The notes under the pieces: generated by a model
What the model was told of the DNA's origin: nothing
Database searches by the model: none
Seen by the model: the letters and a program-made list of their open reading frames with translations, nothing else
Translations under genes and position numbers: made by a program
In this document: piece by piece, positions 49,329-57,112 of the stretch
How the letters are laid out: every line of letters begins with the position of its first letter
How positions within the stretch are numbered: the stretch's first letter is position 1
Assembly: GCF_000747155.1 (NCBI RefSeq)
Contig: NZ_AVCK01000055.1
Coordinates: 1-64,000 of the forward strand
Reading direction: 5' to 3'
DNA length: 64,000 bases
Origin: Arenimonas metalli CF5-1
GTDB lineage: Bacteria > Pseudomonadota > Gammaproteobacteria > Xanthomonadales > Xanthomonadaceae

Positions 49329-50284
49329 TGCGCCCCTACCTGATCCCCTTGCTGCTGGCCGCCCTGCTGGCCGCGCCCGCCGCCGTCCAGGCCCAGTCCG
49401 CCGCCGAGCATGAGCAAGCCGTCGCGCGCCTGGTCGCCGAGCTGCGCGACCTCGAGTCCGATCCCTCGCTGGCCGACCTCGCCGGCCTGGAGCGGCTGAA
49501 GGCCCGCCAGGCCGTCGCCGCCGCCCAGGAGGCCAAGCGCCGCGACCGCGCCCACAGCGTGCGCATCGCCGGCCTGCGCATCGCCGCCGCCCGCGCCGCG
49601 GCCGAGGCCGACCTGCTGGCCGGCCAGTCGCAGCAGCTCGACCGCGAGCGCGACCAGATCATGATCGAGGCCAGCCAGCGCGAGGCCGAGCAGGCCCGGC
49701 GTGAGACCGAGCGCCTGCGCCTGCAGGGCCTGGCCCGCGAGGAAGCGATCCAGCGCGAACTCGAGGCCACCGCCGCCGCCCAGACCATCGCGCTGGAAGC
49801 CGCCGAAGCCGAGACCGCCCAGGCCCGCAAGCTGGCCCAGGCCCGCGCCCGGGAGGCCGAGCTGGCCCGCAAGGAGGCCGAGCTGGCCGCCGCGGTCGCC
49901 GGTGGCGACATCACCGATGCGCCGGCGCCGCCGTCGCGGCGCGAAGGGGGCCGCACCATCTACACGCTGGCCGGCAACGCCTTTGGCAGCGGCAGCGCCA
50001 GCCTCACGGCGTCGGCGCAGGCCAGCCTGCGCACGCTGGCGGCGTCGCTGCCCGCGGGCGGCGCGATCCGCATCGAGGGCCACACCGACAGCCAGGGCGC
50101 GGACGCGGCCAACCAGGCGCTGTCGAAGCGGCGCGCCGACGCCGTGCTGCGCGCGCTGCAGGACGCCGGCGTGTCCGCCGGCCGCCTCAGCGCCAGCGGC
50201 AAGGGCGAGGCCAGCCCGGTCGCCGACAACGCCAGCGCCGACGGCCGCGCACGCAACCGGCGGGTCGAGATCATCGTGGAATGA
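49328..50284 (+). CDS. OmpA-family envelope protein with coiled-coil stalk
   Basis: A 318-residue protein with a signal peptide (LIPLLLAALLAAPAAVQA). A long Ala/Glu/Arg coiled coil (about 25-200) contains a second DUF4398-like stretch. The C-terminal OmpA/MotB peptidoglycan-binding domain (about 210-318) has FGSGSASLTASAQASLRTLA, IRIEGHTDSQGADAANQALSKRRADAVLRAL and the closing RARNRRVEI. There is no beta barrel, so it is either periplasmic or held by its partner. It may tether the outer envelope to the cell wall. The GGAGG before the ATG at 49328 lies inside the previous gene. Confidence 0.88.
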   Translation: MRPYLIPLLLAALLAAPAAVQAQSAAEHEQAVARLVAELRDLESDPSLADLAGLERLKARQAVAAAQEAKRRDRAHSVRIAGLRIAAARAAAEADLLAGQSQQLDRERDQIMIEASQREAEQARRETERLRLQGLAREEAIQRELEATAAAQTIALEAAEAETAQARKLAQARAREAELARKEAELAAAVAGGDITDAPAPPSRREGGRTIYTLAGNAFGSGSASLTASAQASLRTLAASLPAGGAIRIEGHTDSQGADAANQALSKRRADAVLRALQDAGVSAGRLSASGKGEASPVADNASADGRARNRRVEIIVE

Positions 50285-50292
50285 CAGCAGGA

Positions 50293-50341
50293 TCAATCAC
50301 TTGGCGCATTCAGCGAAGTCTTCACTTCACTAAGTGATTGA
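50293..50341. repeat. Nested inverted repeat after the OmpA gene
   Basis: TCAATCACTT at the left pairs with AAGTGATTGA at the right, and an inner GAAGT/ACTTC pair closes a four-base loop. It lies nine bases after the OmpA stop. It is AT-richer than its surroundings and has no T-run, so processing or mRNA protection is as likely as termination. Confidence 0.7.
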
Positions 50342-50367
50342 ATCCAAAGGCCCCGCCGCGGGTCCTG

Positions 50368-50393
50368 GAAGCCCCCGTTCATCGGGGGCTTTC
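50368..50393 (+). terminator. Intrinsic terminator of the DUF4398-OmpA operon
   Basis: Stem AAGCCCCCG with CGGGGGCTT, loop TTCAT, then TTCC. It lies 84 bases after the OmpA stop, behind the nested repeat. Confidence 0.85.
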
Positions 50394-50659
50394 CTCTTCA
50401 AGTCAATGGCTTATCGAAAGGCTTGCGACCCCGAAAACGGGGGAGTAGGTTCAAAGTCCCGACGGCGCCGCGTCGCCGGGATCACCGAGCCAGGCCGATG
50501 AAAGCAGACCTCGCCCCCGCCGAGCGCACGTCCACCCACGATGGGGTGCGTCGGTCGCTCGGGGGCGCCGCCCGCGAAAGCGACCTGACCTTTGTCTCAT
50601 GCGCCACGCCTCGTCCTTCGCCGGCCGGGGCGTTCGCGTTTCTGGAGGAGGTCAATCCG
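50394..50659 (+). promoter_or_regulatory. Long structured leader of the ydcH-like gene
   Basis: 266 bases with no convincing protein. Hairpin 1 is CCCCG-AAAA-CGGGG (50429-50442). The single-stranded-looking GAGTAGGTTCAAAG follows, then hairpin 2 with TCCCGACG (50457-50464) against CGTCGCCGGGA (50471-50481), then ATCACCGAGCCAGGCCGATGAAA. A GC-rich stretch precedes the ribosome-binding site GGAGGAGG (50644-50651). Two hairpins joined by conserved-looking purine-rich strands suggest a riboswitch or small RNA. I cannot match it to a known class; it has a loose layout likeness to c-di-GMP-I aptamers without their conserved core. Confidence 0.4.
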
Positions 50660-50878
50660 ATGTTTGAAGGGCAACCGCAAAGCGAACTTGATGCGCTCAT
50701 GAAGAGCGACCCGGAATTCCGCCAGCTCTACCACCGGCACCGCGAGCTGGACAAGCAGGTGCTGGACGCCGAGCTGGGCGTGCTTCCGCTCGATGACACC
50801 ACGCTGGGGCGCATGAAGAAGGAAAAGCTCAACGCCAAGGACCGGCTGACCCGCATGTTCGACACGCGACGACACTGA
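50660..50878 (+). CDS. YdcH-like DUF465 protein
   Basis: A 72-residue cytosolic protein with the DUF465 pattern: MKSDPEFRQLYHRHRELDKQVLDAE, a short turn with GVLPLDDTTLG, then MKKEKLNAKDRLTRM. It should form a two-helix antiparallel coiled coil. The function of the family is unknown. GGAGGAGG nine bases upstream is the strongest ribosome-binding site in the window, so the protein should be abundant. An in-frame extension to 50423 runs through the structured leader and is not protein-like. Confidence 0.9.
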   Translation: MFEGQPQSELDALMKSDPEFRQLYHRHRELDKQVLDAELGVLPLDDTTLGRMKKEKLNAKDRLTRMFDTRRH

Positions 50879-50888
50879 GTTCCCGCTG

Positions 50889-50934
50889 CGGCGGCGGCGG
50901 CCCACCTCGTCGGGTCGCCGCCGCCCGCATTTAT
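50889..50934 (+). terminator. Possible terminator after the ydcH-like gene
   Basis: A GGCGGCGGC run and a complementary GCCGCCGCC run separated by about 20 bases, followed by ATTTAT, 10 bases after the stop. The long loop and weak T-run make this uncertain. Confidence 0.4.
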
Positions 50935-51047
50935 CCGCTGGTTTCCGCCCGATGGCCCCGGAGCACGGCGTGCGGACAGGGGGCGGGCCGAGGGCCCGGG
51001 CTGCTAGAATCCCCGGCTGGCGCTCCCGCCGAATGCCCCTGATTCCC

Positions 51048-52418
51048 ATGACGGTCCAGCACAGCGTCCTCCAACTGATCGGCGACACCCCGATCGTCAA
51101 GGCCCGTCACCTCGACGCCGGCCTTTGCGAGCTGTACCTCAAGCTCGAGTGCATGAACCCCGGTGGCTCGATCAAGGACCGCATCGGCCTGAAGATGATC
51201 GAGGCCGCCGAGAAGCGCGGCGACCTCCGCCCCGGCGCCACCCTGGTCGAGGGCACCGCCGGCAACACCGGCATCGGCCTGGCGCTGGTGGCCCAGCAGA
51301 AGGGCTACAAGCTGCTGCTGGTGGTCCCGGACAAGATGAGCCGGGAGAAGATCTTCAACCTGCGCGCCATGGGCGCCGAGGTCATCCTCACCCGCTCGGA
51401 CGTGGCCAAGGGCCATCCCGAGTACTACCAGGACATGGCCGAGCGCATCGCCCGCGAAACCCCGGGCGGCTATTTCATCAACCAGTTCGGCAACCCCGAC
51501 AACCCGGCGGCGCACGAGGAGGGCACCGGCCCCGAGATCTGGCGCCAGATGGACGGCGACATGGACGCCATCGTCTTCGGCTGCGGCAGCTCGGGCACGA
51601 TGACCGGCCTCTCGCGCTTCTTCGCCCAGGCCGCGCCGCACGTCGAGCTGGTGCTGGCCGACCCGGTCGGCTCCATCCTAACCCAGTACATCAACGAGGG
51701 CGTGCTGAGCACCAAGTCGGGCAGCTGGCTGGTGGAAGGCATCGGCGAGGACTTCCTGCCGTCGATCTCCGACTTCACCCGCGTGAAGAAGGCCTACGCG
51801 ATCACCGACAAGGAAAGCTTCCTGGCCGGCCGCGAGCTGCTGATGAAGGAAGGCGTGCTCGGCGGCAGCTCCAGCGGCACCCTGCTGGCCGCGGCGCTGA
51901 AGTACTGCAAGGAACAGACCACGCCCAAGAAGGTGGTGGTGTTCGTCTGCGACACCGGCAACAAGTACCTCTCGAAGATGTACAACGACTACTGGATGCT
52001 CGACAACGGCTTCCTCGAGCGCCCGGCCCACAACGACCTGCGCGACCTGATCCTGCGCCCCTATGCGCAGCGCGACACCGTCGTGGTGTCGCCGGCCGAC
52101 ACGCTGCAGGTGGCCTACCAGCGCATGAAGATGTACGACGTGTCCCAGCTGCCGGTAATGGAGGGCGACGCGATCGTCGGCATCGTCGACGAATCCGACG
52201 TGCTGATGCACGTGTTCGGCCGCGACGAGAAGTTCAAGGAGCCGGTGTCCACCGCGATGGTGCGCAAGCTCGACAAGCTGGACGTGACCTCGCCGATGGC
52301 GGCGCTGCTGCCGGTGTTCGACCGCGGCCACGTCGCGATCATCATGGACGAGCAGAGGTTCCTGGGCCTGATCACGCGCATCGACCTGCTGAACTACCTG
52401 CGCCGGCGGGCCCAGTGA
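51048..52418 (+). CDS. Cystathionine beta-synthase
   Basis: A 456-residue PLP enzyme that condenses serine and homocysteine to cystathionine. The PLP Lys43 is in NPGGSIKDRIGL, the phosphate/carboxylate loop is EGTAGNTGIGLA, and GCGSSGTMTG is the second PLP loop. The C-terminal 120 residues are a pair of CBS domains (VSPADTLQVAYQRMKMYDVSQLPVMEGDAIVGIVDESDVL, then a second copy) that may bind adenosyl ligands. There is no heme domain. ATG 51048 starts at the family N-terminus; ATG 51033 is an alternative. TAGAAT at 51005-51010 is a likely -10. With the next gene it forms reverse transsulfuration. Confidence 0.93.
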   Translation: MTVQHSVLQLIGDTPIVKARHLDAGLCELYLKLECMNPGGSIKDRIGLKMIEAAEKRGDLRPGATLVEGTAGNTGIGLALVAQQKGYKLLLVVPDKMSREKIFNLRAMGAEVILTRSDVAKGHPEYYQDMAERIARETPGGYFINQFGNPDNPAAHEEGTGPEIWRQMDGDMDAIVFGCGSSGTMTGLSRFFAQAAPHVELVLADPVGSILTQYINEGVLSTKSGSWLVEGIGEDFLPSISDFTRVKKAYAITDKESFLAGRELLMKEGVLGGSSSGTLLAAALKYCKEQTTPKKVVVFVCDTGNKYLSKMYNDYWMLDNGFLERPAHNDLRDLILRPYAQRDTVVVSPADTLQVAYQRMKMYDVSQLPVMEGDAIVGIVDESDVLMHVFGRDEKFKEPVSTAMVRKLDKLDVTSPMAALLPVFDRGHVAIIMDEQRFLGLITRIDLLNYLRRRAQ

Positions 52419-52519
52419 GAACCTGAACAGAATCCGAGAGATTTTCCCGCCCCCGGGGAAAACGCTCTTTCCAACCTTAAAATCCCCGGCCGAACTTTCG
52501 GCCCAGAAGGCCCCCCGAC

Positions 52520-53680
52520 ATGAGCAACAAGCAAGGCCTCGGCACCCTGGCCATCCACGCCGGCCAGTCGCCTGATCCGAGCACCGGCGCCGTGATGACG
52601 CCGATCTACGCCACCTCGACCTATGTGCAGTCCAGCCCGGGCGTGCACCAGGGCTTCGAGTACTCGCGCAGCCACAACCCCACGCGCTTCGCCTACGAGG
52701 GCTGCGTGGCGGCGCTGGAGGGGGGCAGCAAGGGTTACGCGTTCGCCTCCGGCCTCGCGGCCACCTCCACCGTGCTCGAGCTGCTCGACAGCGGCGACCA
52801 CGTGGTCTGCATGGACGACGTCTACGGCGGCACCTACCGCCTGTTCGAGCGCGTGCGCCGGCGCAGCGCCGGCCTCGACTTCAGCTTCGTCGACCTCGAC
52901 GACATGGCGGCGCTGGAAGCCGCGGTGACGCCGAAGACGAAGCTGATCTGGTGCGAAACCCCGACCAACCCGATGCTCAAGCTGGTCGACATCGCCCGCC
53001 TGGCCGAATTCGCGCGCAAGCGCGGCATCTGGCTGGCGGTCGACAACACCTTCAGCTCGCCGATCCTGCAGCGCCCGCTGGCGCTCGGCGCGCACCTGGT
53101 GATGCACTCGGCCACCAAGTACCTCAACGGCCACTCCGACATGGTCGGCGGCATGGTGGTGGTCGGCGACGACGCCGGCCTCGCCGAGCGGATGACCTTC
53201 CTGCAGAACGCGGTGGGCGGCATCCAGGGTCCGTTCGACAGCTTCCTGGCGCTGCGCGGCCTCAAGACCCTGCACCTGCGGATGAAGGCGCACTGCGCCA
53301 ACGCGATGGAGCTCGCGTCGTGGCTGGAAAAGCACCCCGCGATCGACAAGGTGATCTACCCGGGCCTGGCCTCGCATCCGCAGCACGCGCTGGCCAAGCG
53401 CCAGATGCAAGGCTTCGGCGGCATGATCTCGATCTACGTGAAGGGCGGCGGCGACGCCGCGCGCCAGTTCATGGAGCGCTGCAAGCTGTTCGCGCTGGCC
53501 GAGTCGCTCGGCGGCGTGGAAAGCCTGGTGAACCACCCGGCCATCATGACCCACGCCTCGGTGCCGCCGGAGCGCCGCGCGGCGCTGGGCATCGCCGACA
53601 ACCTGGTGCGCCTGAGCGTGGGCGTCGAGGATGTGGCGGATTTGCGGGATGAGCTGGATGGTGCGTTGGGGTCTGAATGA
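52520..53680 (+). CDS. metB: Cystathionine gamma-lyase / gamma-synthase
   Basis: A 386-residue PLP enzyme of the Cys/Met metabolism family. The PLP Lys200 is in HSATKYLNGHSDMVGG. The cofactor Tyr/Arg motif is YSRSHNPTRFAYE, and ETPTNPMLKLVDI and VESLVNHPAIMTHASVP are family signatures. Next to a cystathionine beta-synthase it more likely cleaves cystathionine to cysteine (gamma-lyase) than makes it, though xanthomonad genes at this site are named metB. The gap before it has TAAAAT (52478-52483) and a TTTTCCC/GGGAAAA palindrome (52442-52462) that may be an operator. The stop overlaps wzm by ATGA, tying sulfur metabolism to the O-antigen locus. Confidence 0.92.
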   Translation: MSNKQGLGTLAIHAGQSPDPSTGAVMTPIYATSTYVQSSPGVHQGFEYSRSHNPTRFAYEGCVAALEGGSKGYAFASGLAATSTVLELLDSGDHVVCMDDVYGGTYRLFERVRRRSAGLDFSFVDLDDMAALEAAVTPKTKLIWCETPTNPMLKLVDIARLAEFARKRGIWLAVDNTFSSPILQRPLALGAHLVMHSATKYLNGHSDMVGGMVVVGDDAGLAERMTFLQNAVGGIQGPFDSFLALRGLKTLHLRMKAHCANAMELASWLEKHPAIDKVIYPGLASHPQHALAKRQMQGFGGMISIYVKGGGDAARQFMERCKLFALAESLGGVESLVNHPAIMTHASVPPERRAALGIADNLVRLSVGVEDVADLRDELDGALGSE

Positions 53681-54486
53681 AGCCCGTTTCCCAGTTGTTC
53701 GACATGTTGCGGGCGGGCTGGCAGTACCGCGGGTTCGTGGTGTCGTCCGTGGTCAATGATTTCCGGGTGCGCGTCGCGCGCAGCCGGCTCGGGACCGCGT
53801 GGATCGTGCTCCAGCCGCTCGCCCAGGTGCTGATCTTCGCGACCATCCTCTCCAGCGTGCTGGCCGCGAGGCTGGAGGGCGTGGACAATAAGTACGCGTA
53901 TTCGGTGTACCTCATGTCGGGCATCCTTTGCTGGAGCCTGTTCGTCGAGATTGTGCAGCGTTGCATCACCGTGTTCATCGACAACGCGTCTCTGCTCCGC
54001 AAGATGCAGTTTCCGAGGATCACGCTGCCGGTCGTGGCGATCGGCTCGGCACTGGTCAGCAACGTCGCCTTGCTGGCCGTGATGCTGGTGATATTCCCCT
54101 TGCTTGGCTTCTACCCGAGCCTGGCTTGGGCCTGGCTGCCACTGCTGATGGTTCTCACCGTCGCGCTGGCGACGGGACTGGGACTGCTCCTGGGCACGCT
54201 GAATGTGTTCGCGCGCGACATCGGGCAGGTGATGGCGGTGGTGCTCCAGTTCTGGTTTTGGGTCACGCCGATCGTTTATCCGGTGGCCATCGTTCCGGAG
54301 GCCTTCAAGGTGACGTTGGTGGTGAACCCGGTGGCGCCGTTGGTCATGGCCTACCATGACGTCATCGTCTACGGGAAAGCGCCGGGCCCGGGACTCTGGG
54401 TGGTGGCCCTCACGGCGGTGGTATTGCTGGCGTTCTCGCTGCTGGTCTTCCGACGCGCATCCGCCGAATTGGTGGACGCGCTATGA
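53677..54486 (+). CDS. wzm: O-antigen ABC transporter permease Wzm
   Basis: A 269-residue ABC-2 type membrane protein that moves undecaprenyl-linked polysaccharide across the inner membrane. It has six hydrophobic segments. Motifs include RYKRSRLG-like VARSRLGTAWIVLQPLAQVLIFATIL, YLMSGILCWSLFVEI, FARDIGQVMAVVLQFWFWVTPIVYPV and NPVAPLVMAYHDVI. GC is a little lower than in the preceding gene. It starts within the metB stop (ATGA) and overlaps wzt by four bases. This is the first gene of the lps locus. Confidence 0.94.
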   Translation: MKPVSQLFDMLRAGWQYRGFVVSSVVNDFRVRVARSRLGTAWIVLQPLAQVLIFATILSSVLAARLEGVDNKYAYSVYLMSGILCWSLFVEIVQRCITVFIDNASLLRKMQFPRITLPVVAIGSALVSNVALLAVMLVIFPLLGFYPSLAWAWLPLLMVLTVALATGLGLLLGTLNVFARDIGQVMAVVLQFWFWVTPIVYPVAIVPEAFKVTLVVNPVAPLVMAYHDVIVYGKAPGPGLWVVALTAVVLLAFSLLVFRRASAELVDAL

Positions 54487-55721
54487 GCCGGGAGGTCCTG
54501 GCCGTCGAGAACCTCGGCAAGGCTTATCTCGAATTCGACAGCGAGCTGCAGCGATTCGCGCGCTGGTTCGGCGTGCCCGTGAAGCCGCGCTCGGAACACT
54601 GGGTTCTCAGGCACGTCAGCTTCCGGCTGCAGGCGGGCGAGGCCATGGGTATCGTCGGCCAGAACGGGGCCGGCAAGAGCACCCTGCTCAAGCTCATCAC
54701 CGGTACGACTCGCGCCAGCGAGGGCCTCGTCCGTTCGGGCGCCCGGATTTCCGCGCTGCTTGAGCTGGGATTGGGCTTCAATCCCGAGCTGAGCGGCCGC
54801 GAGAATGCCCGCCATGCCGGCGGCCTGATGGGAATCGCCGCCGAAGAGATCGAGCGATTGATGCCCGCCATCGAATCGTTCGCGGAAGTGGGGGAGTACT
54901 TCGACCAGCCGGTCCGCACTTATTCCAGCGGCATGCAGATGCGGGTGGCGTTCAGCGTGGCAACCGCCATCCGCCCCGACGTACTGATCGTCGACGAGGC
55001 GCTCGCCGTCGGCGACGCCTATTTCATCCACAAGAGTTTCCAGCGCATCCGCGAGTTCAGGGAGGCCGGGACTTCGCTGATCATCGTTTCCCACGACGCC
55101 AGCGCCATCCAGTCGCTCTGCGACCGCGCGATCCTGCTTGAGGGAGGCCAGATGATCCTGGACGGCGGCCCGCAGGAAGTCCTGGACTATTACAACGCGC
55201 TGATCGCCGAGAAGGAGAACCGCACGGTCCGGACGTCCCGCGTGGAATCGAGCGTAGCGACCGAGTCCGGCAGCGGCGAGGCCACGTTTGAGTCCCTGCA
55301 GCTGCTGGATGCCAACGGCACGCCGATCGAATTCATCGGGGTTGCCGATCCGGTGGTCCTGCGTGCCCGCGTCCGCGCGCACTCCGCCGTATCCCGGCTG
55401 GTGTTCGGCTACATGATCCGCGACCGCCTCGGCCAGCCCGTGTACGGCACCAACACCCACCATACCGACCAGGCGCTCACCGACCTGGCGGCCGGCGAAG
55501 TAGTCGAGTTCGACGTGCGCTTCAACGCCGAGTTTGGCCCGGGCAGCTACTCGATATCGGTGGCCCTTTCGAGCACCGAGACGCACCTGGTGAAGAATTA
55601 CCAGTGGAAGGATCTCGCACTGGTCTTCACCGTCGCCAATGTCCGCCACCCGTTCTTCGTGGGCGTGGCGCATGTTCCGCCGCGCATCAGCGCCCAAGTG
55701 ATCCGCCCGGCCGAACCATGA
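54483..55721 (+). CDS. wzt: O-antigen ABC transporter ATPase Wzt with carbohydrate-binding tail
   Basis: A 412-residue ATPase. Walker A is GQNGAGKSTLLK (Lys65), with LELGLGFNPELSGRENA as the Q-loop region, YSSGMQMRVAF as signature and LIVDEALAVGDAYF as Walker B. Residues about 255-410 form a Wzt C-terminal jelly-roll domain (FESLQLLDANGTPIEFIG, VFGYMIRDRLGQPVYGTNT, FGPGSYSISVALSS). In E. coli O8/O9a this domain recognises the modified non-reducing end of the finished glycan and so permits export only of capped chains. The methyltransferase two genes on is the candidate capping enzyme. Four-base overlaps occur on both sides. Confidence 0.94.
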   Translation: MSREVLAVENLGKAYLEFDSELQRFARWFGVPVKPRSEHWVLRHVSFRLQAGEAMGIVGQNGAGKSTLLKLITGTTRASEGLVRSGARISALLELGLGFNPELSGRENARHAGGLMGIAAEEIERLMPAIESFAEVGEYFDQPVRTYSSGMQMRVAFSVATAIRPDVLIVDEALAVGDAYFIHKSFQRIREFREAGTSLIIVSHDASAIQSLCDRAILLEGGQMILDGGPQEVLDYYNALIAEKENRTVRTSRVESSVATESGSGEATFESLQLLDANGTPIEFIGVADPVVLRARVRAHSAVSRLVFGYMIRDRLGQPVYGTNTHHTDQALTDLAAGEVVEFDVRFNAEFGPGSYSISVALSSTETHLVKNYQWKDLALVFTVANVRHPFFVGVAHVPPRISAQVIRPAEP

Positions 55722-57112
55722 AAGATCCGTCGCGTCTGTGGGTAGCGTATGTCGAGCAGGCGTCCGAGGCCAGGCGGGCGCATGCCGAGATCAAGCGCAT
55801 GCAGGAAAGCCGCAGCTGGCGCCTCACTGCCCCGTTGCGTTGGCTGGTCGCCAGGCTCCAGCCCGCCATGCCGCTGCGACCGAAGCTCCAGCCGCCCGGA
55901 ATCCCCTCGGAGTTGACCTCTCCGCCCCCTTCGACGCTGCCGTCGTGCCTACCGCGCGGCCTGTCGGCGTCACGGGCGGACGCGCCAAGACTGCTGGTCG
56001 ATGTCACGCAGCTGGCGCTCGAAGACCTCGGCGCCGGTGTGCAGCGGGTGACCCGCCGCGTGCTTCATGAGCTTTTGGCCGAGCCTCCACCGGACACTGC
56101 CATCGTGCCGGTCCGTCTGGCGGACGACGGCCGCCACTACGCCGCCTGGCCTTTCGTCGAGTCCATGTACGGCGTGGCCGTGGGTAGCCTCGGCGCCGAG
56201 CAGGTGATCGAACCACGGAGCGGCGACGCCTACCTGGGACTGGATTTCTGTCGCGAGCACAGCGTGGCGCTGGGCAAGGCGCTGGCGCCTTTGCGCGCCG
56301 CCGGCGCTCCGGTCGCGCTCGTCGTGCACGACCTGCTTCCACTCGATCATCCGGCGTGGTTCCCGGCCCCGGTAGCGGCGGACTTTGCCGACTGGCTGGC
56401 CGTGCTCGCGCTGAACGCGGACGTCGCACTTTGCATCTCCGAGGCGACCCGTCTCGCACTCGCAAGGCAACTCGCCGCCCGGGGCCTCGCCTTCCAAGGT
56501 CGATCAACCACCGTCCCGCTGGGCGCCGACGCGCTGGCGCCGCTGCAGGAAGTCGCCGCGCTGCGCCGGGCCACGGAGCCAAGGATGAAGCGCGTGCTGA
56601 TGGTCGGAACCGTCGAGCCTCGCAAGGGCCACGCCGAGGTCCTCGATGCTGCCGACCGGCTCTGGGCAGAGGGCATGGATTTCGAGCTGGTAATCGTCGG
56701 GCACCGAGGCTGGCTGGTGGATGGGCTGAGTGATCGGATCAAGCGCCACCCGCTTTCGGGCCAGCGCCTGCACTGGATTGACGGCGTCGACGATGCCCAG
56801 CTCGCGCACCATTACGCCGGCGCGGACCTGCTGGTGATGGCCTCGCAGGGTGAAGGCTACGGGCTCCCCATCGGCGAGGCGGCACGCGCCGGCTGTCGGC
56901 TGCTGCTGCGGGATATCCCCGTGTTCCGCGAGGTCGCGGGCGAACATGCCGGCTATTTCGGCGCCAGCCGGTCGCTGCAGGCCGCGCTGCGGGATTTCGT
57001 GGCGATGGGCGGCGCTGCATTCCCTGATCCCCTGGCCCGCGCCTGGCCTTCCTGGTCCGAGTCTGCCCAGTCGATGGCCCGGGAAGTGATCGAGATCCGG
57101 AGGCGGGCATGA
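55718..57112 (+). CDS. GT4 family glycosyltransferase
   Basis: A 464-residue cytosolic enzyme of the GT-B fold. The first 90 residues include the helical segment EIKRMQESRSWRLTAPLRWL that is common in polysaccharide-cluster proteins, then a linker. The N-terminal Rossmann part runs from LLVDVTQLALEDLGAGVQRVTRRVL through ALVVHDLLPLDHPAWF to CISEATR. The donor-binding half starts RVLMVGTVEPRKGHAEVLDA and has the retaining-GT motif ASQGEGYGLPIGEAARAG (E-x7-E). The donor is probably GDP-D-rhamnose or GDP-mannose. It resembles the third GT domain of the last gene in the window. Overlaps of four bases occur with wzt and the methyltransferase gene. Confidence 0.9.
   Translation: MKDPSRLWVAYVEQASEARRAHAEIKRMQESRSWRLTAPLRWLVARLQPAMPLRPKLQPPGIPSELTSPPPSTLPSCLPRGLSASRADAPRLLVDVTQLALEDLGAGVQRVTRRVLHELLAEPPPDTAIVPVRLADDGRHYAAWPFVESMYGVAVGSLGAEQVIEPRSGDAYLGLDFCREHSVALGKALAPLRAAGAPVALVVHDLLPLDHPAWFPAPVAADFADWLAVLALNADVALCISEATRLALARQLAARGLAFQGRSTTVPLGADALAPLQEVAALRRATEPRMKRVLMVGTVEPRKGHAEVLDAADRLWAEGMDFELVIVGHRGWLVDGLSDRIKRHPLSGQRLHWIDGVDDAQLAHHYAGADLLVMASQGEGYGLPIGEAARAGCRLLLRDIPVFREVAGEHAGYFGASRSLQAALRDFVAMGGAAFPDPLARAWPSWSESAQSMAREVIEIRRRA

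Noticed and set aside
50413-50510. c-di-GMP-I (GEMM) riboswitch in the ydcH leader.
   Set aside because: Two-hairpin layout is similar, but the conserved core sequences of the aptamer are absent; kept only as an unclassified structured leader.
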